This document shows positions 15,735 through 25,156 of a stretch of DNA of 44,881 nt, piece by piece (position 1 is the stretch's first letter; each line of letters begins with the position of its first letter). A program made the position numbers and the translations under genes. Source of the stretch: Candidatus Blautia avicola (GTDB lineage Bacteria > Bacillota > Clostridia > Lachnospirales > Lachnospiraceae); NCBI GenBank assembly GCA_019120515.1, contig DWUY01000168.1, positions 1-44,881 on the forward strand. The letters are read 5' to 3'. The notes under the pieces are model-generated. The model was not told the DNA's origin, made no database searches, and worked only from the letters and a program-made list of their open reading frames with translations.

Positions 15735-17270
15735 ATGAAAAAGTTAATTGATATCGTATCCAGCAGGATTTTTCTTACCGCAGTGGCGGTCCTTCTTCAG
15801 CTTGCCTGGATTTTTGCCGTGCTTTGGGGGATGGGCGCTTTTTCCGGACATCTGATGAATCTGATCAGTGTCCTCAGCCTGATCCTGGTGCTGTGGATCG
15901 TGAATAAGAAGATCAATCCTTCCTATAAGCTGGCCTGGACGATCCTGATCCTGGCGGTGCCGGTTTTTGGAGTGATCATTTATCTTCTGTTCGGTCAGTC
16001 CAGAGTAGCCAGAAAGATGACCCAGGATTCCAAGATGGTGCTGAAAAAGATCGCCAATTACTTTAAAGAGGATAAACAGACCAGAGAAGATCTGGATAGT
16101 ACAGATCTGGGAGCTTCCATACAGTCTGCCTATATTCGGGATTATGCAGGTTTTCCGGTCCATAAAAACACTTCTACCAGGTATTATGCCGTGGGAGACG
16201 ACATGTTTATCGATATGCTGGAAGATCTGAAAAAAGCAGAGCATTATATTTTCCTGGAATATTTTATTATCCGGGAAGGCCGGATGTGGGGGGCTATTCT
16301 GGAGGTGCTGGAGGAAAAAGTAAAACAGGGGGTGGACGTCCGCCTGATCTATGATGATATGGGCTGTGTAAATACCCTGCCTGCTAAATACTATAAGAAA
16401 CTTCAGGCCAAAGGGATTAAATGCGCAGCCTTTAATCCGGTAAGGCCTATCCTGAATATTGTGCTGAACAACCGGGATCACCGGAAGATTCTGGTGATTG
16501 ACGGGCATACGGGATATACGGGAGGCCTGAATCTGGCAGATGAGTATATCAATGAGCTGGAGCGGTTTGGCCACTGGAAGGATACGGGGGTACGCCTTTA
16601 CGGCCAAGGCGTGTGGAATCTGACAGTGATGTTCCTCCAGATGTGGTCGGTGATCACCAGGACCCAGGTCCAGTTTCCGACTTACGGCCCTTATATTTAT
16701 CACACAGAGGAATTTGAGAATGACGGTTTTGTCCAGCCTTACGGAGATTCTCCTCTGGACGGGGAAGTCGTGGGTGAAAATGTATATCTGAATATGATCA
16801 ATCAGGCAAAGAAATATGTATATATTTCCACTCCTTACCTGATTATAGATAATGAGATGATGACGGCCTTATGTCTGGCTTCCAAGAAAGGAGTAGACGT
16901 AAGGATCATCACCCCGGGAATACCGGATAAAAAAATGGTGTTCCTGCTGACCCAGTCCTATTATGAACAGCTGATCAGCGCAGGAGTGAGGATCTATGAA
17001 TATACTCCCGGTTTTATCCATGCCAAAAATTTTGTCTGCGACGACGAGTTTGCCGTGGTGGGGACCATCAATCTGGACTACCGGAGCCTTTATCTGCATT
17101 TTGAGTGCGGCGTGTGGATGTATCAGTGCCAGGCCGTAAGCCAGGTGAAAGAGGACATGCTCAGAACATTTGAGATCAGCGAGGAAATTCCTCTGGACTG
17201 GTGCCTGAAGCAGAATGTACTCCGCAGGGCGGGACAGAGTATCCTCCGTCTTTTTGCTCCGATGCTTTAA
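15735..17270 (+). CDS. cls: Cardiolipin synthase (phospholipase D type)
   Basis: The 511-residue membrane enzyme joins two phosphatidylglycerols into cardiolipin and glycerol. Three hydrophobic segments cover about residues 10-33, 38-57 and 67-87 (a PLDc_N-type start). Two complete HKD motifs follow: H249-x-K251-x4-D256 (H-R-K-I-L-V-I-D) and H429-x-K431-x4-D436 (H-A-K-N-F-V-C-D), each followed by the usual G-x-x-N-L-x-x-x-Y/R. Length is normal for bacterial Cls. It depends on phosphatidylglycerol made by the pathway of pgsA (9381). It stands between rpsU and a carboxypeptidase gene, with no clear promoter of its own beyond the rpsU terminator. Confidence 0.94.
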   Translation: MKKLIDIVSSRIFLTAVAVLLQLAWIFAVLWGMGAFSGHLMNLISVLSLILVLWIVNKKINPSYKLAWTILILAVPVFGVIIYLLFGQSRVARKMTQDSKMVLKKIANYFKEDKQTREDLDSTDLGASIQSAYIRDYAGFPVHKNTSTRYYAVGDDMFIDMLEDLKKAEHYIFLEYFIIREGRMWGAILEVLEEKVKQGVDVRLIYDDMGCVNTLPAKYYKKLQAKGIKCAAFNPVRPILNIVLNNRDHRKILVIDGHTGYTGGLNLADEYINELERFGHWKDTGVRLYGQGVWNLTVMFLQMWSVITRTQVQFPTYGPYIYHTEEFENDGFVQPYGDSPLDGEVVGENVYLNMINQAKKYVYISTPYLIIDNEMMTALCLASKKGVDVRIITPGIPDKKMVFLLTQSYYEQLISAGVRIYEYTPGFIHAKNFVCDDEFAVVGTINLDYRSLYLHFECGVWMYQCQAVSQVKEDMLRTFEISEEIPLDWCLKQNVLRRAGQSILRLFAPML

Positions 17271-17333
17271 AAAATTGCATATTTTTGATCTGTTCTGCTT
17301 ACAATAGTTTAAGAGGATTTTTGGAGCGGATAT

Positions 17334-18506
17334 ATGACAGGCAGAGCAGCGGGATTTATCATGGCAGGGATTCTTATGATCTCTGCCATATTTGCAGGAG
17401 GAGCAGTTTCTGTAAAAGCTGAAGGTGAGGAACTGATCACTTCCCCTCACGGAGTCCTTATGGAGGCTTTCACAGGACAGATCATTTACGAAAAAGATAT
17501 GGACGCCCGGGTAAAACCGGCCAGCATCACCAAGATCATGACCCTTCTTCTGATCTTTGACGAGCTGGAAAAGGGAACGCTACATATGGAAGACCAGGTG
17601 GTCACCAGTGCCTACGCAAAATCTATGGGAGGATCCCAGGTTTTTCTGGAAGAGGGAGAAAAGCAGAGCGTAGAGACCATGATCAAATGTATCGTCATTG
17701 CATCGGGAAATGATGCCAGCGTAGCCATGGCGGAATATATTGCAGGAAGCGAAGGCGAGTTTGTAAGACGTATGAATGAAAGGGCTGCGGGCCTTGGCAT
17801 GGAAAATACCCATTTTGAGGACTGCTGCGGACTGACAGAATCGGATAACCATTATACCAGCGCCCATGATGTGGCCATCATGTCCAGGGAACTGGTGACC
17901 AGATACCCTAAGGTCCTGGAGTATTCCTCTGTGTGGATGGAAAATATCACCCATGAGACGGACAAAGGCGCCTCGGAGTTTGGCCTGACCAATACCAATA
18001 AACTGATCCGCAGCTATGATGGCTGTGTGGGACTGAAAACAGGAAGTACCAGCGTGGCAAAATACTGTGTCAGCGCTGTAGCTCAGAGAAACGGGATCAC
18101 TTTGATCAGTGTGGTCATGACTGCCCCGGATTATAAGGTGCGCTTTGCAGATGCGGCGGCTATGCTCAATCTGGGATTTGGAAGCTGTCAGCTCTATACA
18201 GACAGCGAGCCGGCAAAACTGCCGGATATCCCGGTGAAAGGCGGGGTAAAGGATCAGGTTTCCTGTTCTTACAAGGAGGAGTTCCGGTATCTGGATACTG
18301 CCGGGACTTCTCTTGAAAATATAGAAAAGAAGATCCTCCTGCCGGAATCTGTCCAGGCGCCAGTGGCTAAAGGAGACAAGGCGGGAAGCGCAGAATATTA
18401 TCTGAACGGGGAAAAGATCGGCAGTGCGGATCTGATCTTTGACGAAAGCTGCCGGGAGGCAGGGTATCTGGACTGTCTGAAGAAGGTATGGGGAATCTTT
18501 TTATAA
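17334..18506 (+). CDS. D-alanyl-D-alanine carboxypeptidase (DacF-like)
   Basis: The 390-residue low-molecular-weight penicillin-binding protein trims the terminal D-Ala from peptidoglycan stem peptides. It has a signal-peptide-like start (hydrophobic about residues 5-27, ending V-K-A-E). The active-site S64-x-x-K67 lies in P-A-S-I-T-K-I-M-T, the second motif is S-G-N, and the third K-T-G in G-L-K-T-G-S-T. A C-terminal PBP5-like beta domain begins after about residue 275. The signal peptide suggests export; the C-terminal end looks like a short amphipathic helix that could attach to the membrane. ATG 17334 follows an AGAGGA-like tract. A second paralogue is at 25843. Confidence 0.92.
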   Translation: MTGRAAGFIMAGILMISAIFAGGAVSVKAEGEELITSPHGVLMEAFTGQIIYEKDMDARVKPASITKIMTLLLIFDELEKGTLHMEDQVVTSAYAKSMGGSQVFLEEGEKQSVETMIKCIVIASGNDASVAMAEYIAGSEGEFVRRMNERAAGLGMENTHFEDCCGLTESDNHYTSAHDVAIMSRELVTRYPKVLEYSSVWMENITHETDKGASEFGLTNTNKLIRSYDGCVGLKTGSTSVAKYCVSAVAQRNGITLISVVMTAPDYKVRFADAAAMLNLGFGSCQLYTDSEPAKLPDIPVKGGVKDQVSCSYKEEFRYLDTAGTSLENIEKKILLPESVQAPVAKGDKAGSAEYYLNGEKIGSADLIFDESCREAGYLDCLKKVWGIFL

Positions 18507-18532
18507 TATAGGGGATTTTTACAAAATCTCTC

Positions 18533-18561
18533 TTGCAGGTGCAATCCTTTTATACTATAAT
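18533..18561 (+). promoter_or_regulatory. Promoter ahead of the MATE transporter gene
   Basis: TTGCAG (18533-18538) and TATAAT (18556-18561) are spaced 17 bases apart, leaving an 80-base leader before the start codon. Confidence 0.7.
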
Positions 18562-18641
18562 GAGCAGGCTGTAGATCAGGCGGAGGCAACGCCTGAAAAA
18601 AGACGGCAATGAATACAGGAGTTTTGACAAAAGGAGAAGAA

Positions 18642-19997
18642 ATGGCCAGAAGAGAGATACAGACAGATATGACGGCAGGAAGTCCGTTCAGGATCATTTT
18701 GAATTTTACCATACCGATTTTTATCGGAAATGTTTTTCAGCAGTTTTATAATATGGCAGATACCATTATCGTAGGAAAATTTGTGGGAACAGGAGCCCTG
18801 GCCGCAGTGGGGAGCGTAGGGACCATTGTTTTTCTGATCATCGGTTTCCTTCAGGGACTGACCGCAGGGTTTTCTGTACTGACTGCCCAGCGCTTCGGGG
18901 CGGGAGATATGAAAAATATGCGGAAATCTGTGGGAACGGCCTGTGTGTTATCGGTGATCATCACGGTGATCATGACCGCAGGCAGTATGCTGGGCATGAA
19001 GAGGCTGCTGGAGTTTATGAATACTCCGGCGGATATTTTCGCCGACGCTTATGCTTATATTATGATCATCTGCGGAGGGATCGCAGCCACAGTTCTTTAC
19101 AATCTTCTTTCCGGGATCCTCCGGGCTCTGGGAGACAGTAAGACGCCTTTATACTTTCTGATCCTGTCTGCTCTTTTAAATGTGGGGCTGGATCTGTTTT
19201 TTATCATTGTGTTCCATATGGGAGTGGCAGGGGCCGCCTATGCTACGGTGATCTCCCAGGGAGTATCCGGTATAGGGTGTCTTTTCTATATCGTGAAAAA
19301 AGTGCCTTTACTGAAAATGCAGGCAGAGGATTTCCGTCCGGAAGGATACCTGGTGAAAATAGAGATGGCGGTGGGAATTCCCATGGCTCTTCAGTATTCC
19401 ATCACAGCTATCGGGACTATGATGGTCCAGTCTTCCCTGAACCTGCTGGGCTCTCTGTCTGTGGCGGCATTTACTGCGGCTAACAAGATCGAGTCCGTGG
19501 TCACCCAGGCTTATGTGGCACTGGGAACCACCATGGCAACCTACTGTGCCCAGAACATAGGGGCGGGAGATGTAAAACGGATACGCCGGGGATTTAAAAG
19601 CGCTACCATCATGGGAAGCGTCTACGGCGTGATCCTGGCAGTTCCTATGATGACTGTGGGAAAATATCTGGTATATCTTTTTGTTTCCGACAATGTGGGA
19701 GATATTATCGGTCAGGTGGATATTTATCTGAAATGTGTGGGACTTTTCCTGATCCCTCTGACAGTGGTCAATGTTTACCGGAACGGGATCCAGGGCATGG
19801 GCTACGGACTTCTGCCTATGATGGCAGGCGTTGCTGAGCTTCTGGGAAGAGGAGGAGTCGCTATCTGGGCTTCCTGGAAGAGAAGTTATGTAGGGGCCTG
19901 TATGGCCAGCCCGGCAGCCTGGATCCTGGCAGGGGGTCTGCTGCTGGCAATGTATTTCTGGATCATGAAGAAACAAATCCGATATCTGGAAAGGTAA
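18642..19997 (+). CDS. MATE family efflux transporter
   Basis: The 451-residue protein has about twelve membrane helices in two related halves, as expected for multidrug and toxic compound extrusion carriers, which use Na+ or H+ gradients. The N-terminal P-I-F-I-G-N-V-F-Q-Q-F-Y-N-M-A-D-T-I-I-V-G is a strong signature of the NorM/DinF-like clostridial branch. V-G-S-V-G-T-I-V and A-A-N-K-I-E-S-V-V-T-Q are the equivalent parts of the first and second halves. ATG 18642 is used since AAAGGAG at 18629-18635 is at proper spacing; the frame extends to 18609. The substrate is unknown. The repeat R2 follows its stop and likely ends transcription. Confidence 0.94.
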   Translation: MARREIQTDMTAGSPFRIILNFTIPIFIGNVFQQFYNMADTIIVGKFVGTGALAAVGSVGTIVFLIIGFLQGLTAGFSVLTAQRFGAGDMKNMRKSVGTACVLSVIITVIMTAGSMLGMKRLLEFMNTPADIFADAYAYIMIICGGIAATVLYNLLSGILRALGDSKTPLYFLILSALLNVGLDLFFIIVFHMGVAGAAYATVISQGVSGIGCLFYIVKKVPLLKMQAEDFRPEGYLVKIEMAVGIPMALQYSITAIGTMMVQSSLNLLGSLSVAAFTAANKIESVVTQAYVALGTTMATYCAQNIGAGDVKRIRRGFKSATIMGSVYGVILAVPMMTVGKYLVYLFVSDNVGDIIGQVDIYLKCVGLFLIPLTVVNVYRNGIQGMGYGLLPMMAGVAELLGRGGVAIWASWKRSYVGACMASPAAWILAGGLLLAMYFWIMKKQIRYLER

Positions 19998-20002
19998 AGA
20001 AT

Positions 20003-20153
20003 AAGGAGCTTTCGCATTAATCAAATTCGAGAATATTTATACATTTTCTTGCTCAGTCTGCGCAGTTTTGAGCCTGGAGTCTCAAAGCTGTGCCTGACAA
20101 ATTCGCGTAAAATATATAAATATTCCTGATATATGTTAATGCAAAAGCTTCTT
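20003..20153 (+). repeat. Palindromic repeat R2
   Basis: The left arm (20003-20020 and GAGAATATTTATACATTTT) pairs with the right (AAAATATATAAATATTC and 20136-20153). The core, TTGCTCAGTCTGCGCAG then TTTTGAG..CTCAAAGCTGTGC, has the same order as in R3 and R4. The right arm ends in a T-rich run (CTTCTTTTCTTTTTT), while the left arm begins AAAGAATAAGG, so the element can form a long terminator hairpin behind the MATE gene. Only 15 bases in it differ clearly from R4 outside the core, by eye. Confidence 0.85.
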
Positions 20154-20205
20154 TTCTTTTTTGGGAAAATGCAGTAAGATATAAGAAAATTTGTGAGGTA
20201 AAAGT

Positions 20206-21024
20206 GTGAAGAAATTTGTTACGACAAAATATCAGATAGAGTCGGAGAAGATCAATACCCCTTTTACTGTGGTGATGATCAGCGACCTGCATAACGTGGT
20301 CTTCGGAGAAAAGAACCGGAGGCTTTTAGAAGAGATCCGCAGGGTCAAACCAGACCTTCTGGCAGTGGCGGGAGATCTGGTCCTGGGAAAACCGGGGGCT
20401 TCTCTGAAAGAACCGGAGGAATTCTTACGGGAAGGGCTGAAGATCGCCCCGGTTTTTTATGCCCCGGGAAATCACGAACAGAGAATGAAACTTTTTCCCG
20501 AGACTTACGGGAGGGCTTATCTGGGTTATGAAAAAAGGATCCAGAAGATAGGGGTCAAGTTTCTGAGAAACCGGACAGAGACCATCCGGATAAAGGATCA
20601 GGAGATCGCGGTCACCGGTCTGGAACTGCCTTATGAGTATTACCTGAAGAGAAAACAGAAAAAACTGGAAAAAAAGGAGCTTACAAGGCTTCTTGGAAAA
20701 CCCAGAAAGGACTGCTTTCAGATCCTTCTGGCCCATACCCCTAAATATGGGAAAACCTATCTGGAATGGGGAGGCGATCTGATCTTTTCCGGCCATTATC
20801 ACGGAGGTATGGTGAGGATGCCTTTCCTTGGCGGAGTGATCAGCCCGGATCTGAGACTTTTTCCCAGATTCTGCCAGGGAGAATTTACCCGGGAAGACCG
20901 GCATCTGATCGTAGGCGCCGGACTGGGAGAACATACCATACCTCTTAGGATCTTTAATCCCAGAGAACTGGTGGCAGTATCCTGTCTGCCTAAAAAAGAC
21001 CAGAAGAAAGGAACGACAAAATGA
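20206..21024 (+). CDS. Metallophosphoesterase (YkuE-like)
   Basis: The 272-residue protein has the calcineurin-like set of motifs in order: S-D-L-H-N (D-x-H), A-G-D-L (G-D), G-N-H-E (G-N-H), H-T-P and G-H-Y-H-G-G (G-H-x-H). These bind a di-metal centre. The group includes YkuE, which acts on lipid or nucleotide phosphates, but substrate cannot be deduced here. The start is a GTG at 20206 with GTGAGGT at 20193-20199. No N-terminal membrane segment is seen, unlike many YkuE proteins. Its stop overlaps the ATG of the MoxR gene by 4 bases, so it heads an operon with the AAA/DUF58/DUF4129 trio. Confidence 0.88.
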   Translation: MKKFVTTKYQIESEKINTPFTVVMISDLHNVVFGEKNRRLLEEIRRVKPDLLAVAGDLVLGKPGASLKEPEEFLREGLKIAPVFYAPGNHEQRMKLFPETYGRAYLGYEKRIQKIGVKFLRNRTETIRIKDQEIAVTGLELPYEYYLKRKQKKLEKKELTRLLGKPRKDCFQILLAHTPKYGKTYLEWGGDLIFSGHYHGGMVRMPFLGGVISPDLRLFPRFCQGEFTREDRHLIVGAGLGEHTIPLRIFNPRELVAVSCLPKKDQKKGTTK

Positions 21025-21956
21025 GCAGAGAAAGTTTAAAAGCAATCGGAGACAATATAGAAAAGGTGATCGTTGGGAAGAGGGAGGCCGTTGACCTGAT
21101 CCTGACTGCTATGGTAGTTCAGGGACATGTTCTTCTGGAAGATGTGCCGGGAACGGGAAAGACCAAGCTGGCCAAAGCCCTGGCAAGATCTGTGGAAGGA
21201 AAGTTTTCCAGGATCCAGTTTACCCCGGACCTGCTGCCCTCTGATGTTACAGGACTGAATTATTATAACCAGAAAGAAGGGGAGTTCCGCTTTAAACCGG
21301 GACCGGTGTTCTGCCATGTGCTGCTGGCAGATGAGATCAACCGGGCGGCTCCCAGGACGCAGTCCAGCCTTCTGGAATGTATGGAGGAAAAACAAGTGAC
21401 AACGGAAGGCGAGACCAGAAAGCTGGAGGCCCCTTTTTTTGTTATCGCTACCCAGAATCCCATAGAAAACGCAGGGACTTTTCCTCTTCCGGAAGCCCAG
21501 ATGGACCGTTTTCTCATGCGTCTGTCTCTGGGGATGCCAAACCGGGAGGAAGAGCTTCAGATCCTGGACCGTTTTGAAAGGGATGATCCCCTGGACGATC
21601 TGGAGGCGGTGACTTCTGTGGAAGAACTGAGGAAGGATCAGGAGGCCTATAAGGGCACCTATGTACACCCGGAACTGAAAGGGTATATCACAGACATCTG
21701 CGAAAGGACAAGAAATACAGGTGAGATCCTGGGAGGGGTCAGTCCCAGGGGGACCATTGCCCTTTATCAGGCGGTACGGGCCTGGGCTTATCTCCAGGGA
21801 AGAGCATATGTAGTTCCGGAAGATGTTAAGAAACTGGCACTTCCGGTCCTTTCCCACCGCCTGATCCTGGGCGGCGGTTTCCAAAAAGGCGAGGAACTGA
21901 TGGCCAGGATCCTGGAAGAGGTACCGGTACCTACTGAGGAGTGGGGAAAAAGATGA
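21021..21956 (+). CDS. MoxR-family AAA+ ATPase
   Basis: The 311-residue ATPase carries Walker A D-V-P-G-T-G-K-T near residues 38-47, Walker B L-L-A-D-E-I-N-R-A, and sensor 1 within I-A-T-Q-N-P-I-E, with the arginine finger area E-A-Q-M-D-R-F. MoxR ATPases act as chaperones in the maturation of protein complexes, usually with VWA or DUF58 partners, as here. It overlaps both neighbours by 4 bases (ATGA at 21021-21024 and 21953-21956), so the unit is translated as a block. Confidence 0.95.
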   Translation: MSRESLKAIGDNIEKVIVGKREAVDLILTAMVVQGHVLLEDVPGTGKTKLAKALARSVEGKFSRIQFTPDLLPSDVTGLNYYNQKEGEFRFKPGPVFCHVLLADEINRAAPRTQSSLLECMEEKQVTTEGETRKLEAPFFVIATQNPIENAGTFPLPEAQMDRFLMRLSLGMPNREEELQILDRFERDDPLDDLEAVTSVEELRKDQEAYKGTYVHPELKGYITDICERTRNTGEILGGVSPRGTIALYQAVRAWAYLQGRAYVVPEDVKKLALPVLSHRLILGGGFQKGEELMARILEEVPVPTEEWGKR

Positions 21957-23077
21957 TATTTTTGCTGATTCTGGCAGGAGGCCTTCTGGCCCGGTTCCTG
22001 GCAGAAAAATATTATGAAAAAAACTGGAACAAAAGGCTGAAGGTGGAGATCCGTTTTCAGCCGGAACCGGTATTTCAGGGGGAACAGGGATTCCTTACGG
22101 AAACTATAGAAAACGACAAACGGTTGTTTCTTCCGGCTCTTCAGGCAGGCTTTGCTGTCAGCAGAAATCTTTCTTTCGGTCAGGAAGAAAATACCAGTGT
22201 GTCGGATCAGAGTTATAAAAGAGATATCTTTTCTGTCGCGGGAAGACAGCGGATCATACGTCAGGTGCCTTTTGAGGCGGTAAGGAGAGGCTATTATGAG
22301 ATCTGCAAGGTGGATCTGGTCACAAGGGGGATCCTTTTGTCCGGCGAGATGTATCATACCATTCCATGTAGTACCTATCTCTATGTCTATCCGAAAAAGA
22401 TGGCAGGAGAGAAGAGAGAACTCCTTTTTCGCCGGATATCCGGCGTTTATGAATCCAGAAAGAAACTTCTGGAGGATCCTTTTTTGTTCCGGGGGATCCG
22501 GGAGTACACCCCGGAGGATCCCATGAACAGGATCAACTGGAAAGCAAGCGCCAGAAGCGGCAGTCTCATGGTAAATCAGCATAATTCGGCAGTGTCGGGA
22601 AACGTCTGCATACTTCTGGATGTGGAGGATGAGACTGTGTGGAAATATGAGGAGATCCATGAAGAAGGGATCCGGCTGGCAGCCGCTGTGGCAGAAAGCT
22701 TCCTTTCCAGAGGGATTGAGGTAGGACTTATTACCAACGGGAGAGATTGTCAGGAAAAGTCGGAGATCTTTCTTCCCGGACAGTCCGGCAGGGGCCAGAG
22801 AGAAAAGTTCCTTCAGTGTCTTGCCAGGATCGATCTGGGAGAGAGGAGCCGGAAGTTCTCTGATTGTGTGGCAGAGAAAAAAGAGTTCCTTCTGGCAAAA
22901 GAGAGTTTTTGTATACTGATCACGAAAAATCAGTATCAGGAACTGGAGGCGGTTATGGGACTGCTGGGAGAGAAAAATCAGGGCGGTCTTTGGCTGGCTA
23001 CTTTGTATCCGGAGATGGAGCTGAAGATAAAAAGCAGGAGAAATCTGGACATCCTGCGCTGGGAGGTAAAGAGATGA
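21953..23077 (+). CDS. DUF58 domain-containing protein
   Basis: The 374-residue protein has one N-terminal membrane helix (about 1-20). In the DUF58 region (about residues 165-300), the hallmark is R-x-Y-T-P-E-D-P-M-N-R-I-N-W-K-A-S-A-R. This follows the family pattern of a partner to MoxR and shows a VWA-like fold downstream (I-L-L-D-V-E-D-E and a later V-G-L-I-T-N-G). ATG 21953 overlaps the MoxR stop in an ATGA; the GTG at 21941 is less likely. The function of these trios is not firmly known. They are linked to surface or cell-wall processes. Confidence 0.88.
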   Translation: MIFLLILAGGLLARFLAEKYYEKNWNKRLKVEIRFQPEPVFQGEQGFLTETIENDKRLFLPALQAGFAVSRNLSFGQEENTSVSDQSYKRDIFSVAGRQRIIRQVPFEAVRRGYYEICKVDLVTRGILLSGEMYHTIPCSTYLYVYPKKMAGEKRELLFRRISGVYESRKKLLEDPFLFRGIREYTPEDPMNRINWKASARSGSLMVNQHNSAVSGNVCILLDVEDETVWKYEEIHEEGIRLAAAVAESFLSRGIEVGLITNGRDCQEKSEIFLPGQSGRGQREKFLQCLARIDLGERSRKFSDCVAEKKEFLLAKESFCILITKNQYQELEAVMGLLGEKNQGGLWLATLYPEMELKIKSRRNLDILRWEVKR

Positions 23078-24297
23078 GAGAGGACAGATTTTTAAGGATA
23101 TATGGTTTTCTCCACCTGTGGATCTTTACTGCAGGGATCCTTCTTCTTCTGCTGCATGCGGGAGGGGCTTTCAACCTGAGGACAGGAGTAAAGCTGCTCC
23201 TGCTGGCGGTTCCGGCTTTGGCTCTTCGGGAGATTTCTGTAAGGGGAAAGAAGATCTGGAGCTATCTGGGAGTCTCCGCTTTGTGCCTGGCCGTCTTCTG
23301 GTTCCTGGGGGAGAGATCCTGGGAAAGAGCCTGCCTTCTTCTGGGAGTTCTTTTTTTCGTGTTCCTGTTTTTTTGGCAGAGGCTTACAGACAACAGAGAG
23401 GCTTTTTTTCAGCCGTCTTATGCCTGTCTTCTGGTCTTTGCCCTGGAATATATCTTTTCGCTGGCTTATGGTCTGGACACATTGGGAAATCTGTTTCTGA
23501 TCTTTACCGGCTGCTACTGGCTGCTGATCCTGTGGAGCAGGAACCGGGAACATTTTCTGGACTACTGCGGAGATTATGACCGGCTGTACCGTTTTCCGAA
23601 GCAGGGGATCGCCTGGGGAAGCCGGCTGATGCTGATCTTCCTTACGGTTCTTTCTGTGGGCTGTATGGGACTGCTTCCATTTCTGGGGATTGACCGGGGT
23701 ATCCTGGCAGTGCTGGATCTGATCCGGAGATTTCTGGCTATGCTTCTGTCAGGTGCAGGAGAAGAGACGGAGCCGGAAGAATTTCCTGCTGAAGAATCGG
23801 CGGCCCAGCCTATGGTCCTGGAGCCGGGAGGAGAGCCTTCTCCTTTTTTGGCAATACTGTGGGAGATCCTGGAAAAGATCCTTATCCTGGCAGTGGTCCT
23901 GGGAACTGCTGCGGCTGTGTGCGCTTTTCTTTTCTGGCTGTATAAGAAGTACAACAGCCAGGTCCTTGATAACGGAGATATACTGGAGAAACTGGAAACT
24001 CCTAAAAAGGAAACCACAGAGAGGCTGAAAAAGAAAGGAATTTTTGTCCCTGATTTTCTGAAAGCCAGGACGCCCAAGACCAGGATACGCAGGGCCTACA
24101 AGCGGAAGATTGAAGCGGCAGGCAAGCCTTCTGTCTTTGCGTCCCCCAGGGAGCTGGAAGATCAGGCAGGTATTCCCCTGGGCGAAAAAAGAGAAGAATT
24201 TCACAGGTTATATGAAAAAGCCAGGTATGGGAATTCCCCCTGCCCCCAGGAAGAGGCAAAGCGTATGAGGGAGCTGGAGAGGGTGGACTTTTCCTGA
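23074..24297 (+). CDS. Multispanning membrane protein with DUF4129-like C-terminus
   Basis: The 407-residue product has five or so N-terminal membrane helices (about 10-165), one near 190-210, then an acidic loop and a last helix (about 270-295) before a cytoplasmic tail. The tail (about 325-400: I-R-R-A-Y-K-R-K-I, then F-A-S-P-R-E-L and F-H-R-L-Y-E-K-A-R-Y) fits a DUF4129 domain. In related trios the third gene encodes a transglutaminase-like protease with DUF4129. I cannot see the Cys-His-Asp transglutaminase motif here, so only the membrane scaffold and tail seem to remain. ATGA overlap at 23074-23077 couples it to the DUF58 gene. Confidence 0.75.
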   Translation: MREDRFLRIYGFLHLWIFTAGILLLLLHAGGAFNLRTGVKLLLLAVPALALREISVRGKKIWSYLGVSALCLAVFWFLGERSWERACLLLGVLFFVFLFFWQRLTDNREAFFQPSYACLLVFALEYIFSLAYGLDTLGNLFLIFTGCYWLLILWSRNREHFLDYCGDYDRLYRFPKQGIAWGSRLMLIFLTVLSVGCMGLLPFLGIDRGILAVLDLIRRFLAMLLSGAGEETEPEEFPAEESAAQPMVLEPGGEPSPFLAILWEILEKILILAVVLGTAAAVCAFLFWLYKKYNSQVLDNGDILEKLETPKKETTERLKKKGIFVPDFLKARTPKTRIRRAYKRKIEAAGKPSVFASPRELEDQAGIPLGEKREEFHRLYEKARYGNSPCPQEEAKRMRELERVDFS

Positions 24298-24390
24298 AAA
24301 ATGGTGTAGAATGGCACGTATATGCGAAAAGATCCCTGCAGGACGGGGATCCGGGAAACAGTACATAGACAGGGGAAAAGGGTGGATAAT

Positions 24391-25143
24391 ATGGAAACAG
24401 GAATCCCGGTGAAGCTGGAGGTCTTTGAAGGCCCTCTGGATCTGCTTCTCCATCTGATCGAAAAAAATAAAGTGAATATTTATGATATCCCTATAGCGGA
24501 GATCACAGACCAGTATATGGAATACATTCATCAGATGCAGCGGGAAGATCTGAACATTATGAGTGAATTTATGGTCATGGCGGCCACCCTGATCTCTATA
24601 AAGTGCCGGATGCTCCTGCCAAAAGAGGTCAATGAAGAAGGAGAGGAAGAGGATCCAAGAGAAGAACTGGTCCGCCAGCTTCTGGAATATAAGATGTATA
24701 AATATATGTCTTATGAACTCCGGGACCGTATGGCGGCAGCGGCAAAAAATGTATATAAGAAGCCCACGATCCCGGGAGAGGTCCTTTCCTACAAAGAACC
24801 GGTGGACGCGGAAGAACTGCTGGAGGGACTTACCCTGGCAAAGCTAAATGACATTTTCCAGAGCGTGATCCGCAGGCAGGAGGACAAGGTGGACCCCATC
24901 CGGAGCAAATTCGGTAAGATCGAAAAGGAAGAGGTCAGTATGCCGGACAAGATGGAAGAGGTAGAAGCCTATGCCAGGACCCACAAAAACTTTGGCTTTC
25001 GGGATCTCCTTTCCAGACAGGCCAGCAAGGTCCAGGTGATCGTTACTTTCCTTTCCATTCTGGAACTGATGAAAATGGGAAAGATCCATATCAGCCAGAA
25101 GGAAATTTTCGGAGAGATCTATATTGAAAGCTGTATGACATGA
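24391..25143 (+). CDS. scpA: Segregation and condensation protein A
   Basis: This 250-residue kleisin bridges SMC heads in the bacterial condensin. The conserved start V-F-E-G-P-L-D-L-L-L-H-L-I-E-K-N-K-V and the I-P-I-A-E-I-T-D-Q-Y segment are diagnostic. Residues 70-90 carry the acidic L-L-P-K-E-V stretch, and the C-terminal winged helix ends with Q-K-E-I-F-G-E-I. ATG 24391 is chosen because the family start follows it and the upstream frame (from 24322) has no ribosome site. It is followed 13 bases later by scpB, its obligate partner. Confidence 0.96.
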   Translation: METGIPVKLEVFEGPLDLLLHLIEKNKVNIYDIPIAEITDQYMEYIHQMQREDLNIMSEFMVMAATLISIKCRMLLPKEVNEEGEEEDPREELVRQLLEYKMYKYMSYELRDRMAAAAKNVYKKPTIPGEVLSYKEPVDAEELLEGLTLAKLNDIFQSVIRRQEDKVDPIRSKFGKIEKEEVSMPDKMEEVEAYARTHKNFGFRDLLSRQASKVQVIVTFLSILELMKMGKIHISQKEIFGEIYIESCMT

Positions 25144-25156
25144 AAGGATAGTAGAG

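Noticed and set aside
20053-20292. Minus-strand open frame across R2 and the phosphoesterase start, with end similar to the frame at 34093-34353
   Set aside because: The similar peptides (I-Y-x-F-Y-A-N-L-S) are produced by the repeat itself; there is no consistent ribosome site and the frames cover a gene start.
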